From: Acanthornis magna
Taxonomy: Eukaryota > Chordata > Aves > Passeriformes > Acanthizidae
Length of the DNA stretch: 64,000 nt
Assembly (NCBI GenBank): GCA_036785705.1
Contig: JAWUZG010000056.1
Coordinates: 683,001 to 747,000 of the forward strand
Reading direction: 5' to 3'
Shown: one piece after another, positions 13,801 to 23,560 of the stretch
Position numbering within the stretch: position 1 is the first letter of the stretch
Layout of the letters: each line of letters opens with the position of its first letter
Program-made: the position numbers and the translations under genes
The notes under the pieces: model-generated
Database searches by the model: none
The model's input: only the letters and a program-made list of their open reading frames with translations
What the model was told of the DNA's origin: nothing

Positions 13801-14571
13801 TGGGGCGCTTTGGGTCACTCCATGCTGCAAAAAGGAGGTTGACCCTGGTGAGGGGTTGACCCACAACAGCTGGACTTGGTCTCTACAGCATGGGGGAGGC
13901 CAGTAAAGGTGATGGGAGAGGGATAAAAGGCATGTTTGCTGCAAAGCTGTCAGCTGCACATAGCTACAGGCTGTTAGTGGGGACAGGAGGGGATGGTGCT
14001 TGCAGTGAGGTTTGGTTGTGTGCTTCTGGCGGTCCCCAGCACTTTGTCACCCATGCTACAACACCTCAGGGACATTAACAGTAAGCTCACCAGTCATGAC
14101 AGATCAGTAAATGCAGAAACACGGGAGCCTTTGGGGCTTCTGAGCAAGAGCCGGTGCAGTTCCTCTGGCAGAGATCAGCAGGGTTCATTGCTGCCAGGAT
14201 CTGCCTTTGTCCAACGTGTCCTTGAGGTTGTTGGGGTGAGGAAGTGTTGCCCGTGAGGTGGGGTGAGAGTTAAAGAGAGGAAAAACCCAAATGGCAGTGC
14301 TGTTCCTTGGGCAGGTTGGTTGTACTGGCTCCTCTTACACTCTGGCACTGTGGAAAGGGCCTTGGTGCTCCAGCTGAGGGAGCAGCTTTTAAGTGATTTT
14401 TTTTTTTTTCTCACTGCACTCTCCATCCTTCCCTTTGCCTCTCCCCACTGCTGGCCAAAATGCACAGAGTAGCTGTCAGAGCAAACCAGGGCTATGCCCC
14501 TCTGTCATGCCTGGGGCACCCGCACTGCCCTCACCTCTCCTGCCACCCCAGGTTCCTCCACCCAAGTCTGA

Positions 14572-14685
14572 AATCATGGAGCCATAGAATGGCTTGTGTC
14601 GGAAGAGATCTCAAGATCCTCTAGTTCCAAATTCCTGCCGTGAGCAGGGACACCTTCCGCTTAGACCAGGTTGCTCAGGGCCCCA
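14572..14685 (-). mobile_element. Short CR1 LINE fragment, - orientation
   Basis: The segment reads AATCATGGAGCCATAGAATGG, then a diverged GGAAGAGATCTCAAGATC, TAGTTCCAA, CAGGGACACCTTCC and AGACCAGGTTGCTCA, matching the reverse complement of the CR1 3' terminus. It lies about 1.6 kb upstream of the LINGO1 CpG island. Confidence 0.88.
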
Positions 14686-16269
14686 GGTTGCTCAGGTTGC
14701 AAACCCCCCCCGGCAGGGTTTGCACAGGACTGTTCTAAAGCAGAGGTGTGCACGGATACTGTCTTAGCCCAAAAGCTCATCCCTGCTCCTGCACACCCAG
14801 TCCTCCATCCTCTGCCACTCACCTCACTCCCAGGGTGGGGACGGCCGTCGGAGCCGAGGTGGGAAAGACGGTCTTGGAAGGCCCCCTGCTTCCAGGCAGT
14901 GCATAGCATCACTCTCACACACCACCAGTGCTCCGTGCATGGCGTACTTGCCGTGTCTTTGTGGAAGGGCTGAGGTGAAATTTCCCCCCTCACACACCAA
15001 TAATGCCAGTAATTATTCCCCGAGTGTTATTATTGAATACGCAGTGCCCTGCACTTTAGTGGGGCTTTAACGGTGGGGGGGAAGCATTAGAAACGGCATT
15101 CAGAGCTCTTAGCCCGTCTTTTGTCCTCTGTTTGTTTTTTTCTGGCCGCATTCAGATTGCCGGCTTTGTCTGTGTTTGTGAAGTGCTATTAACATCGATG
15201 GCATTGCTGCCATAGCCATAACAATAAGAGACATCGATCCGCACAGAATAAAGGTCTGAGGGCCACTAAGAGGGGCCAGGCTGAGTTTCCTTGCTGGCAG
15301 GAGGAGAGCTCGTGCACGCACACACGTGTTGTCACCCCACTGTGTTTCTTGCCACAAGGATCCTGTGCCCAAGCCCACGCAGGGCTGCACACCTGATGGG
15401 TACCCACTCTCCCAGCCGAGCTGGGGTCTGCACCTGCGGGAGCCGAGGAGTGGGGAGGAGCAGGAGCAGAGACTGGAGTGATTCAGCCCTCAGCTGGCGA
15501 GCTCACCGTGCCCACCCTTTGTTTATTCCTGCTGTGCTCAGAAGCTCACCTGTGCCAAGCAGGAGGATAATGGGGCTCTGGGGAGGCAGCAGCCTCTGTC
15601 TGAGTGCCAGGGGGGGGCCTGAGCTGCCTGGGGCTTGTTCATAGCCCACTACAGGCATATGAGCTTGGGATGGCCTCTCCTGTGCTCCATGGCAGGCTTG
15701 GGGGAGGCCATCGCACGGGAGAGGCCTGGGGCCAGCTCAGAAGGTCCACTTGCTGAAAGAGCCGTTCAAGGGAAGGCTCATGGGACCCAGTGAAGGGACT
15801 CGTGGCCCCAGCCCGCTCAAGTGCAGAGGGCCCTGGTGCCCCTGCCTTGGGTCTGCCTTGGCTGGCAGCCAGGAGACAGCTGGGTAGAAGCAGGACAGAG
15901 CAGGAATCACCCCAGGAAAACCCAGCCGAGAGGAAGCAGGAGGGGAAAGTGCACATTAGAAGCAAAGTTTGTGTCCATTACTGCTGGAGAAATCAGCCTC
16001 AGCTGCAAGAGCCAGCGCTGGGCAAATCTAATGCTGCTCGATAAAGAGTGTCCATTATGGAAGGAGTGAAGTGGTGGGCAGTGCTCAGGAAGTCGTGCAC
16101 TTAGTCGTGAATGAAAGGCCACCAGCTCAGCATGCGCCAAAGCCTCCGAGGGGGCCTTTGGGATCGCCAGGTCCCAGAGCTGTCCTCGGAGGCGTCCCCT
16201 CACCCCGTGCAGCCATTTCCCTCTTATGTGCCGGGGTGGGGGGGACAGTGTAAAGAGGAGCAAAACGCT
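14686..16269. other. Region immediately upstream of the CpG island
   Basis: The main feature is a candidate regulatory island at 14990-15270. The remaining sequence is moderately GC-rich and carries no supported gene. Confidence 0.6.
14990..15270. promoter_or_regulatory. Candidate proximal enhancer upstream of LINGO1
   Basis: The island includes GTAATTATTCC and GTTATTATTGAATACGC, two ATCGAT sites exactly 40 bases apart (15194-15199 and 15234-15239), and a SOX-like ACAATAA at 15221-15227 between them. It lies 1-1.3 kb upstream of the CpG island. Motif evidence only. Confidence 0.3.
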
Positions 16270-16989
16270 GTGCTGAGGTAGCTGCTGTAGGACGGACCCT
16301 CCGGAATCCCCAGGGTAGCCCGGCATCGTCCCCCGGCGGGCGCGGGCAGGGCTGGGCACCGACGCGACGGTGACGGGCAGCGCTCCGCTGGTCCGTCCTC
16401 TGCGGGCAGCGAGGCTGCACCGGCGGCGGCGGGGCGGTGGCTGCGGGAGCCCCCATCCGCCCAGCGGCTCCGGTTCGCGGGGGAGCCAGCCCCGCTCCCC
16501 CCGCCCCGCGGCCCCGGGGACCCGCACCCCCCGCGCGGAGCGGGGGCGGCGGCGGGAGGAGGGACCGGCCGCGGCCGCCGCTGCCGTGCCCGCCGCTCCG
16601 CGCACCGCCCCGCGCCCGCCGCCGGCTCCTCCCGGAGGGGAGGCGGGGGCCGGCGGCGCCCAGCCCGGCCCCGCCGCGGCAGACCCGGCCGGCGGAGCGG
16701 GCGTGCGGAGCCCGGGCCGAGCCAGCCGCCCGCCCGCCCGCGGGGGCGATGCCGCCGCCCCGAAGCGCCGCCGGCCGCCCGGGCGCGGAGGGCAGGGAGC
16801 CGCCGGCCGCGCGGCCCTAGGGCGGCCCGGGGGGGCCCCGTGCCCGGCCCGGCCCTCCCTCCCTCCCTCGGGCGCGGGGCTGGGGGGCGGCCCGGCCCCG
16901 GGAGCGCCGCCGCCGCCGCTCGTGCTGTCGCTGCGGAGAGGGGGAGCTGCGCTACTGCAGGTGGAGGTTTGGCGGGGGGGCCGGGGGAG

Positions 16990-17028
16990 ATGCCATTTCT
17001 GACCGAAGGAGATCGCCGGCGAGGATGA
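16990..17028 (+). CDS. Upstream ORF in the LINGO1 5' leader (12 codons plus stop)
   Basis: An ATG at 16990 opens a 12-residue frame (MPFLTEGDRRRG) that stops with TGA at 17026-17028, one base before the long-isoform ATG at 17030. If transcription starts upstream of 16990, ribosomes would finish this frame immediately before the main start, an arrangement compatible with translational repression or short-range reinitiation. The ATG has a purine at -3 (G) and C at +4. Another ATG at 17025 overlaps the stop in a third frame. Function is inferred; whether the leader includes this segment depends on the true transcription start. Confidence 0.4.
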   Translation: MPFLTEGDRRRG

Positions 17029-17029
17029 G

Positions 17030-17035
17030 ATGCGG
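17030..17035 (+). CDS. LINGO1: Start of long LINGO1 isoform: two codons at the end of exon 1
   Basis: The sequence ATG CGG lies directly before GTAAGC, a good splice donor, inside the CpG island. Joined in phase 0 to the exon beginning at 31237 (GTG AGA GAT AGG ATG), it reads MRVRDRM followed by the 613-residue form, a 619-aa protein. The human long isoform begins MQVSKRM and has 620 residues against 614 for the short one, so position, phase and added length all agree. This is an inference from splice signals and from known isoforms; no transcript was seen. The -3 base is G and +4 is C, a weaker context than the ATG at 31249, so leaky scanning to the short form is plausible. Confidence 0.72.
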
Positions 17036-18129
17036 GTAAGCGGGACGGGGGACCGGAGCGGGGCACCGGGGCTGGCGGGACCAGCGGGGCGGGGAGCGGG
17101 GGGTGCTCCGTGGCCCCGAGACGGCGCCGCGGCGCTGCCCCGGGGCCGGACCTGCGCTGGTGCGGGGGGCGCGGGGCTGGGAACTTGGTGCGTGCCCCGG
17201 GGGGCCGTGTGCCCCGGGACCTGCCGCCCTCCAGCCCCGCCGGTAGGGATGCTGCCGCCTCCCCGCCCCGCTGTGCCCGGGCGCTCCCCTCTGCCCATCT
17301 CCTCCCTGCACCCCCGCACTGTTCCCGCAGCCTCGGCGCAGCCCCTGCGGGAGCTACGAGCCAGGCGGGGCCGGGGTGCGGGGCCGGGGTCCCAGCGAGA
17401 GGGCTGGGGCTCGGCGGGACTGAGGCTGTATCCTGATGGGGAGCATTCTCCTCTTCTCCCGGTAGTTCCCGGGTGGATTGGCCAGCCTGGAGCAGATGCC
17501 TTGTTCAGGTAGGGTACGGATAGCCTAGACAGCGCTACCCTCCGGGTCTGGCAAGGGGGTAGGGATCAGCCCCAAGCTGGTTTTGCGCGGCTCCTGCCCA
17601 GCAAGGGTTAACTCAAGAGGAGGAATTGTCCCTCTGCCCATCCCCAAGGCAGAGGCACTAATGGTTAAAGACGGGCAAGGAGAGCTCTTCAGCCCTGAGC
17701 GACCAGATTGGAGGCAGGAGTCATGGGGAAGGGGTATCTTTCGGGGCAGGGGTTCACTTCTCTGTCACCAGCCCCCCCAGCCTGGAGGTAGGTGAGTCGG
17801 GGACGTGGGGAGTTAATGCTGAGTGGGGTGATCCCTCAGGCTCTGGGAGGGCTCTGGGGGCACTGAAGGGTCCCCGCGCCTGGGCTCAGCCCCGCACCCC
17901 GGGGCCGGGAGCCAACCCAGAGAACTGGAGACCCTGGGCAGGGTGAGGCTGCCGGCGCTGGCTCTGCCCTCGGTTTGTGTCTGGCAGAAAAAAGAAGTAG
18001 TTAATGTTAAAGGAGCTCCACAGGGCAGCGATAATTGTGAGGATGCCCAGGAGCCTGCTGGTAGAAGGGCTCTGGGAGCCCTCCCGGGCAGTGCCGGTGC
18101 TTGTTGCTCTCGGGTACCGTGTGTAGGTT

Positions 18130-18215
18130 ATTGGATTTTTCACCTTGCGCCTTGGATGTATAAAAAGCCCGAGTGAAGGGTAGAGGCACGGCTCGCTCCA
18201 GGTGCTGGAGATGCC
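18130..18215 (+). promoter_or_regulatory. Candidate internal TATA promoter in LINGO1 intron 1
   Basis: TATAAAAAG at 18159-18167 has G/C-rich flanks and an ATTGG (inverted CCAAT) at 18130-18134. It lies about 1.1 kb into the intron on the CpG-island shore. LINGO1 is known to use alternative 5' exons in mammals, so an alternative start is possible, but a TATA-like string alone is weak support. Confidence 0.25.
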
Positions 18216-18798
18216 ACCTCCGAGAAGGAATGGGAGTGTTGGTGCCGCGAAAGTGATTTGCACGAGGAGGGAGGGACAGCGGGTGATCGTGGGCACTGGT
18301 GGGGTCGGGTCTGCTCGGGCTGGTTGGCGTTGCCGAGGCTCTGCTGCCTCTCCCCGCCTGTCCCTGCCCCAGCTGCCGCCCCAGCAATCGCCATCCGCGG
18401 TCCTTCCCAGCAAACGCCCTTCCCAGCAAGCGACCGTCGCCGCTGGCCGGCAGCAGGGGATCGGTGTGACAGTCCTGCTGCTCCCCGGGGTCTCGGCTCG
18501 CGGGGGAAGTTCAGGCATTCCCAGAACAGCCCCACTCCATGGATCTCCTTCTCCCTCCGTCTCCCCTTCCTCTGCACCACCTCCCAGAGCCCGGCTGTGG
18601 CTCTGCAATGATATCCCTTCCACAGCCCCATCCCAGCCCTCCTGCCAGCCTTAACCCTCTCCTCGCTGCTCTGCGCCTTGCAGCAGCCCTGACCTGACCT
18701 TCACGCCTGCTGGAGATGGCTGTGGAACAGTGGTGTGGCCGTGCCTCCAGCCATCTCCTCCAGCTCTGGGGCTGCATGGACCACACTGGGCTGCCCAG

Positions 18799-19081
18799 CC
18801 CATCCCCACCCCACAGCAGCTATCCCAGCCCCTGTTCCAGCCCATCCCCACCCAAAGGCAGCTATTCCAACCCATCCCTACCTCACAGCAGCTATTCCAA
18901 CCCATCCCCACCCCAAAAGCAGCTATTCCAACCCATCCCTACCTCACAGCAGCTATCCCAGCCCATCCCCACCCCACGACAGCTATCCTAGCCCCTTCCC
19001 ACCTTACAGCTACTATCCCAGCCTGTCCCCACCCCACAGCACCTACCCCAGCCCCTGCCTACCCCAACACCAGCTATCCCA
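18799..19081. repeat. 30-bp minisatellite, about 9.4 copies
   Basis: Direct head-to-tail copies resemble CCCATCCC(C/T)AC followed by CACAGCAGCTATCC(C/A)A(G/A). Most units are exactly 30 bp and two are 31 bp; one partial 12-bp unit sits after the first copy. Two sub-types alternate (CCCCAC against CCTAC). Because 30 is a multiple of three, reading frames through it repeat every 10 codons; this is a by-product and not coding evidence. Confidence 0.93.
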
Positions 19082-19624
19082 GGCAGCATCACTGCCCAAA
19101 CATTTCTTCCCCCCACTTCCTCCCCATCTGTTCCCCTGGTTCCAAGAGCATGCCTTGTCTCTCTCCTGGACCTCTTGCAAAGGCAGATGGCCAGAACACC
19201 ATAGCCTGTCCCAGGTGCCAGGAGCAGAGGGGCAGCTCCCTCTCCCAGTGCTGAATTCCCACTCAGTCCCCCGCCCATGCCAGCAGAGTGGGCTGGGGCA
19301 CAGTAGGAGGAGGCGTCTGGGTTGGCTGTGCCTTCTCACCTGCTGCTCCTGGCTCCTTCCTGGATCATGTTTGCTCAGCTGCTGAATGCCATGGAGCAGT
19401 GGGGGTCTCTGGAGCTCTCAGATGATGAGCGAGGCTGAGAGAGAAATGTGCCCCTGGGCTAAAGCCTCTATGTCTTCCCATAGAGAGTTTTCCCCCTCGC
19501 ACCTGCCCACACCAGTGCTCAGGCAGCCCCAGCTCTTGCTGGGTCTCGTGGGATGGGCAAGAGGCAACTGGAGGAGCCAGTGGAGCTGAGTTTACAGCTC
19601 CTGGGGAAGCGTCAGGTTTTCCAG

Positions 19625-19960
19625 GCCTTCTTGTGGACGGATTAATTACTAAACAAATGGCTATACCACTGTAACACCGTACCGTGCTGCAGCTACTCTA
19701 CACCTGTAATGTAATTACTGTGTGATACCTCTAATTACCACTGTTTCCTATCACTGGAAGGTTAACAGGATCACTGAAGGACTTCTGGTTCCTTTAGTGT
19801 CCTGCTTCACACAGCCACTGTAACACTGCTGAAGTTTGTGCTGCTCCATATATGTGACAAGTATAAAATCCTCCAACTTGAGGTTTTAATTCAGGGGCTG
19901 ATAAATCACTTTATAATAACACCACAGTTATGGTGTAATTACAGTTGTTGAGTTATAAAG
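19625..19960. promoter_or_regulatory. Intronic cluster of TAATTA homeodomain sites
   Basis: TAATTA occurs at 19643-19648, 19712-19717, 19732-19737 and 19936-19941, four copies in about 300 bases. The surrounding sequence is AT-rich, unique and unlike the adjacent intron. TAATTA is the core site for LIM-, paired-like and related homeodomain proteins, so a neural enhancer of LINGO1 is a reasonable guess. Confidence 0.35.
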
Positions 19961-21769
19961 CACAACACAGCCTGTTGGCCTTGACGAGGTGTGCTGGATG
20001 ACTGCTGGGTGCTGCTGTGGGGTGGGACCCTGTCCCTTGGAGGGCACATCTCTGTCAATGTCTGGGTGGAAAACACAACACACAGCTTGGCCAGGGTGGG
20101 TGTTTGTTCTCTCCAACACACCCACTGCACTGAGTCAGCAGCTCTCCTCTGTTCTCTGCTGAACCTCAAGCAGGGTTCATCCTACCATGAGCAGAAATGG
20201 CTTTGGGTGGGAAAAGAGCCAGAAGAGCTTGTCAGGTAGCAGGGAAGGCTGGGATGAGAGAGGAAAGGGCTACAAATGCTTAACTCAAATCAAACTGCCC
20301 AAGAAAAACAAAGGGAAAAAGAAACAGGCCACAACGTCAATTTTCTTCTTAGTTTTTTCCACCTTCTTTTCATTGAGGGGAGTAAAAATGGGAGCTTTTA
20401 GCAGAGAATGGCTGCAGGGAGAAAGATCTCTGGTGCCTCTGCTGTGTGTCCCAGGACCCTGTGACCCTGCCTGGGGACACGCCTCACTCACAGCCAGTGT
20501 TGGTGGCTGTTTGAACCCGAAGCCTGTTGGGCAGTGTCAGAGCATGTGTGATACAGACGGGGAGAGGTGTCTGGGGGTGGGGCTTACTTGGGGAAGGGGA
20601 CAAACAGCAGCCAGAGTCCCTCCCTCCCAGTGCTCCCCTTGCTCCCAAGCACTGTCAGCAGTGTGGTGTGGCCTCTCTCCCCTTGTCTCCAGGAGAAAGC
20701 TGGGTCACACAGAGGTGGCCATGTCTGAGCAGCGTTAATTGTCAGCTTGACCCGGGCAATTGAATATATGCTGAGAAATGTCACCGAGAGCCTCATCTCC
20801 TCCTCAGCCCAGGCAGGGACCGTGTGGCTTCCTCCATCCCTGAGGGCAGGAGGTCACACCAGTCTGGCTTGGGAAGGGGGGACAGCAGGGGGAACACCCA
20901 GCCTTGAGCAGAGACCCCAACTGCTGTGCTGAGGCAAGCCCCGGGTGATTCCCACCTTTCAGGAGAGGCCAACAGGACCCCCTCTGGGCCTGCACAGGGT
21001 GCATGGAGTGTATTGATGCAGCATTGCTGTGTTGGGGGGAGCTCTGCCGTGAGCCCACCAGGGCTCAGTCCTCCCTCTGGCCTCACCAGCAGCTTGGCCA
21101 CCATCCCCTGCCCCTCCCAGGCCCATATGCCATCCAAACAGCATCTCCTACCTGAGTAAGGATCAGGCAGGGCAGCAGGTCAGTGTCGCTGTCACAGGGG
21201 CTGGGGACCTTGGCTTTGTTTTGTTCATTCTCATGGTTAAGCACAGAAATGGTTCTGTTTAACCATCCTGCATGGTTTTTTCCCATCATTTTATTCATGT
21301 GTCTCTGCAAGCCAGTCAGAGCCTCGGTATGCTGCAATGGACATGTGTCTACAGTGAGCATTCCTCTCCTGGGCTCCAGAGGAGTGTCCTGGCAGAGGCC
21401 AAAGGCTTTGCCCACTGAAGCACTCCTGTTCTTTGTCTCAGGGCTGGGGTCATTGTCCTGAGCTGGGGACAATCCTGTGGGTGAGCTGGAGGGTCCCCAC
21501 AGGGAGCAGGGAGAGGGTGAGGAGGTGCAGGGCTGGGCTGTGCCCTCTGGGACATGGTTCTTGTGGTTCAACACTGTCCAAGGGATGCTCAGATGGCAAA
21601 ATGCCTGTGGTTGCTATCAGCCTGGGCTGACCTCTGCTCTGGGGGCCAGGCTAGCCACGGCTCCTTGGCCCACGTGCCCCTAAGCATCCAGCCCTGCCCC
21701 TGGGGCTGCGGGATCCCTGATGCAGCCCAGCCCTGCCACCCTCACTTCCCTGGCAGCCCTTCCCCTCCC

Positions 21770-21965
21770 CACCCTATATTGCTCTTAGTTATATCAGTAG
21801 GACCCACAATTATTATTTTTTTTGTCATTTCCATTCTGTTTCTTCATCAGAATGCAAAACATTAAATATCGCTCTGGTAATTATGGTTAATTTCATAACC
21901 TGCACCTTAATTGGATTGGTCTCTGATGGGGAATTCTCGTAGGAGGGAGAAGCAGAAATATTTTG
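21770..21965. promoter_or_regulatory. Candidate intronic conserved element
   Basis: The AT-rich block contains ACAATTATTATT, AAACATTAAATATC, GGTAATTATGGTTAATTTC and CCTTAATTGGATTGG in unique sequence between GC-rich flanks. Confidence 0.28.
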
Positions 21966-23229
21966 ACGTGATCTATTCTTTCAGCTCTTTGTTTGGATTT
22001 GAGATGTCGAGTGTGAAATGGGAAACAACTGATTTAGACCTCAGAGGCAACCTGGGGGTGGCGAGCAAAGCCTGAGCATTCCAGAGGCACTTCTCACCCT
22101 CCAGCAGCCAAACCTCTCCCTCCCGTACCCAAACCCAGCCTTTCTCCACCCCTCCTTCAGATTGGGAGTAGTCACAGAGAGCCAGATCCATCTGGTCTAA
22201 CAAAATGTGAGCCTGGGGAGCTGGGGAGGCATCACAGCGAGCACTGGCCTGATGGCTTGCTCTGCTGGCCAGTGGTTTGTGTGCTGTACCACGGAGCAAG
22301 GCACGGCACTCCACAGGTTCCATGTGGGTCCGAGGACTTTAGGGACGTGAGGGACACCCACGGGGACACTTCTTTTCTGCTGGGAATTGGGCATCCAACA
22401 GCCCATGGACATCTCCGTGGGGAGGGACATCAGTCCCCTTGTGCCATGATGGACCAGGCTATCTCAGCGCTGCTGCCCAGGGCAGCCAGTCCTGGGGGGG
22501 GGGGGAGGCCTGGGACCCCCAGCACTTGTGTGGGGCTGTGCCATGGGGTGGCCATCCCACAGAGCCAGTATCTCCCTGCCACTTTGGGCCTGAGCTACGG
22601 TTTGCTCTGGGAAACATGGAATTGCGCTGCCATTAGGTGCTGCCATTAAACTGATTTGTGCTCAGGCTGTTTATCCTTTTCAGTGGGAAACGGCACCGAA
22701 GCGGGAGCGAAATGGAAACCCTGGCCTTGCATTTCCGATTGCATTCCGATGCTCTGTATTTCCCCGTGATTTCTTTTGTTCTCACGTACAGCCCAGAGCG
22801 CAGGCTCCGTGTCATTATCCACAGTGCTGGGAGAGGAGGAAAGGGCAGAAAGCACTGCTTTCAGTTCAAGCAAAACACGGCAAACCCACCCCATAGTCGC
22901 CTTCTGCTGAGGGCAGCGGGGAGCAACTGCATCCCCATAGTGGGTCCTTCTTTCTTTTCCATGCCCACAGGCTCAGCATGTGCTGGAAAGGCTGAGGAAT
23001 GGCATGGCTGAGTGCCACTGTGCTGACACCCCTTCTCGTGGGCATTGCACCGACTGTGCCTTGCACAGCCCCATACCTGCCAAGGATTTCTGTCAGCCCA
23101 AATCCTGTCCAGGCCATGTCCCACAGCACCTCCCTTCTGCAGGGATTTGGGCTGGGAAGGGCTGGTAGCCTCTCGCCTGCTCTGCCCGGCTCCGTGGGTT
23201 CAGCTGGATGCAGGACAGGCGGGCTCAGC

Positions 23230-23560
23230 CACAGCTCGGCACAGTTTGTTTTTATCTAATCCATTTTATTGTTGAATGAAACAATAACAGCAAATACAGG
23301 CCCTGAAGACAAGCCATAAATAATGCAAAAATCAAACAAGTGAGAAAGGGGGAAAGAAAAAGGAATTATACATGTTAAACCAGCCCAGAGAAAGCCAGGC
23401 TGGGAAGAGGAATCCTCCCTCTGCATTTGCTATTGCTCATGCTTCCTTTGCATCCCTTTTTCCTCCATTTCTCTCTCTGGAAATTCCTGCGGCATTAAAT
23501 TTGTGATTATGTGAACAAAACTTAATAATAACTGGGAGGGGGAGAGAGAGAGATCTGGCT
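23230..23560. promoter_or_regulatory. Candidate intronic conserved element
   Basis: An A/T-rich island with GAAACAATAACAGC (SOX-like), CCATAAATAATGC and AATTATACATGTTAAACC. It has no repeat character and stands out from GC-rich surroundings. Confidence 0.22.

Larger units (their letters stand above)
6029..14571. other. Upstream non-coding DNA
   Basis: No exon is supported. It contains AT-rich islands at about 9230-9410 and 10545-10830, a mild CpG enrichment at about 9540-9910, and another AT-leaning patch at 11810-11950. The rest is GC-rich sequence without recognisable structure. Confidence 0.65.
16270..17420 (+). promoter_or_regulatory. LINGO1: CpG island: likely LINGO1 promoter and first exon
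   Basis: About 1.15 kb is extremely rich in G, C and CpG, in sharp contrast with both flanks. It contains many GC-box-like GGGCGG/CCGCCC runs and no clear TATA box. The candidate exon-1 donor lies at 17035/17036 near its 3' half. Such islands normally mark promoters of broadly used or developmental genes. Both edges are judged by eye. Long open frames on both strands here come from the lack of A/T-rich stop codons and are not coding evidence. The transcription start could be anywhere from about 16350 to 16980. Confidence 0.82.

Noticed and set aside
15907..17319. A 470-codon open frame on the minus strand through the CpG island, and other long frames there
   Set aside because: The frames are open on several strands at once because the DNA has almost no A/T for stop codons. 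The translations are low-complexity Pro/Ala/Arg/Gly with no domain.
18735..19385. Open frames with 10-residue periodic Pro/Ser/Tyr/Ile repeats resembling a repeat protein
   Set aside because: The periodicity is only the 30-bp minisatellite read in frame, and both strands show it.
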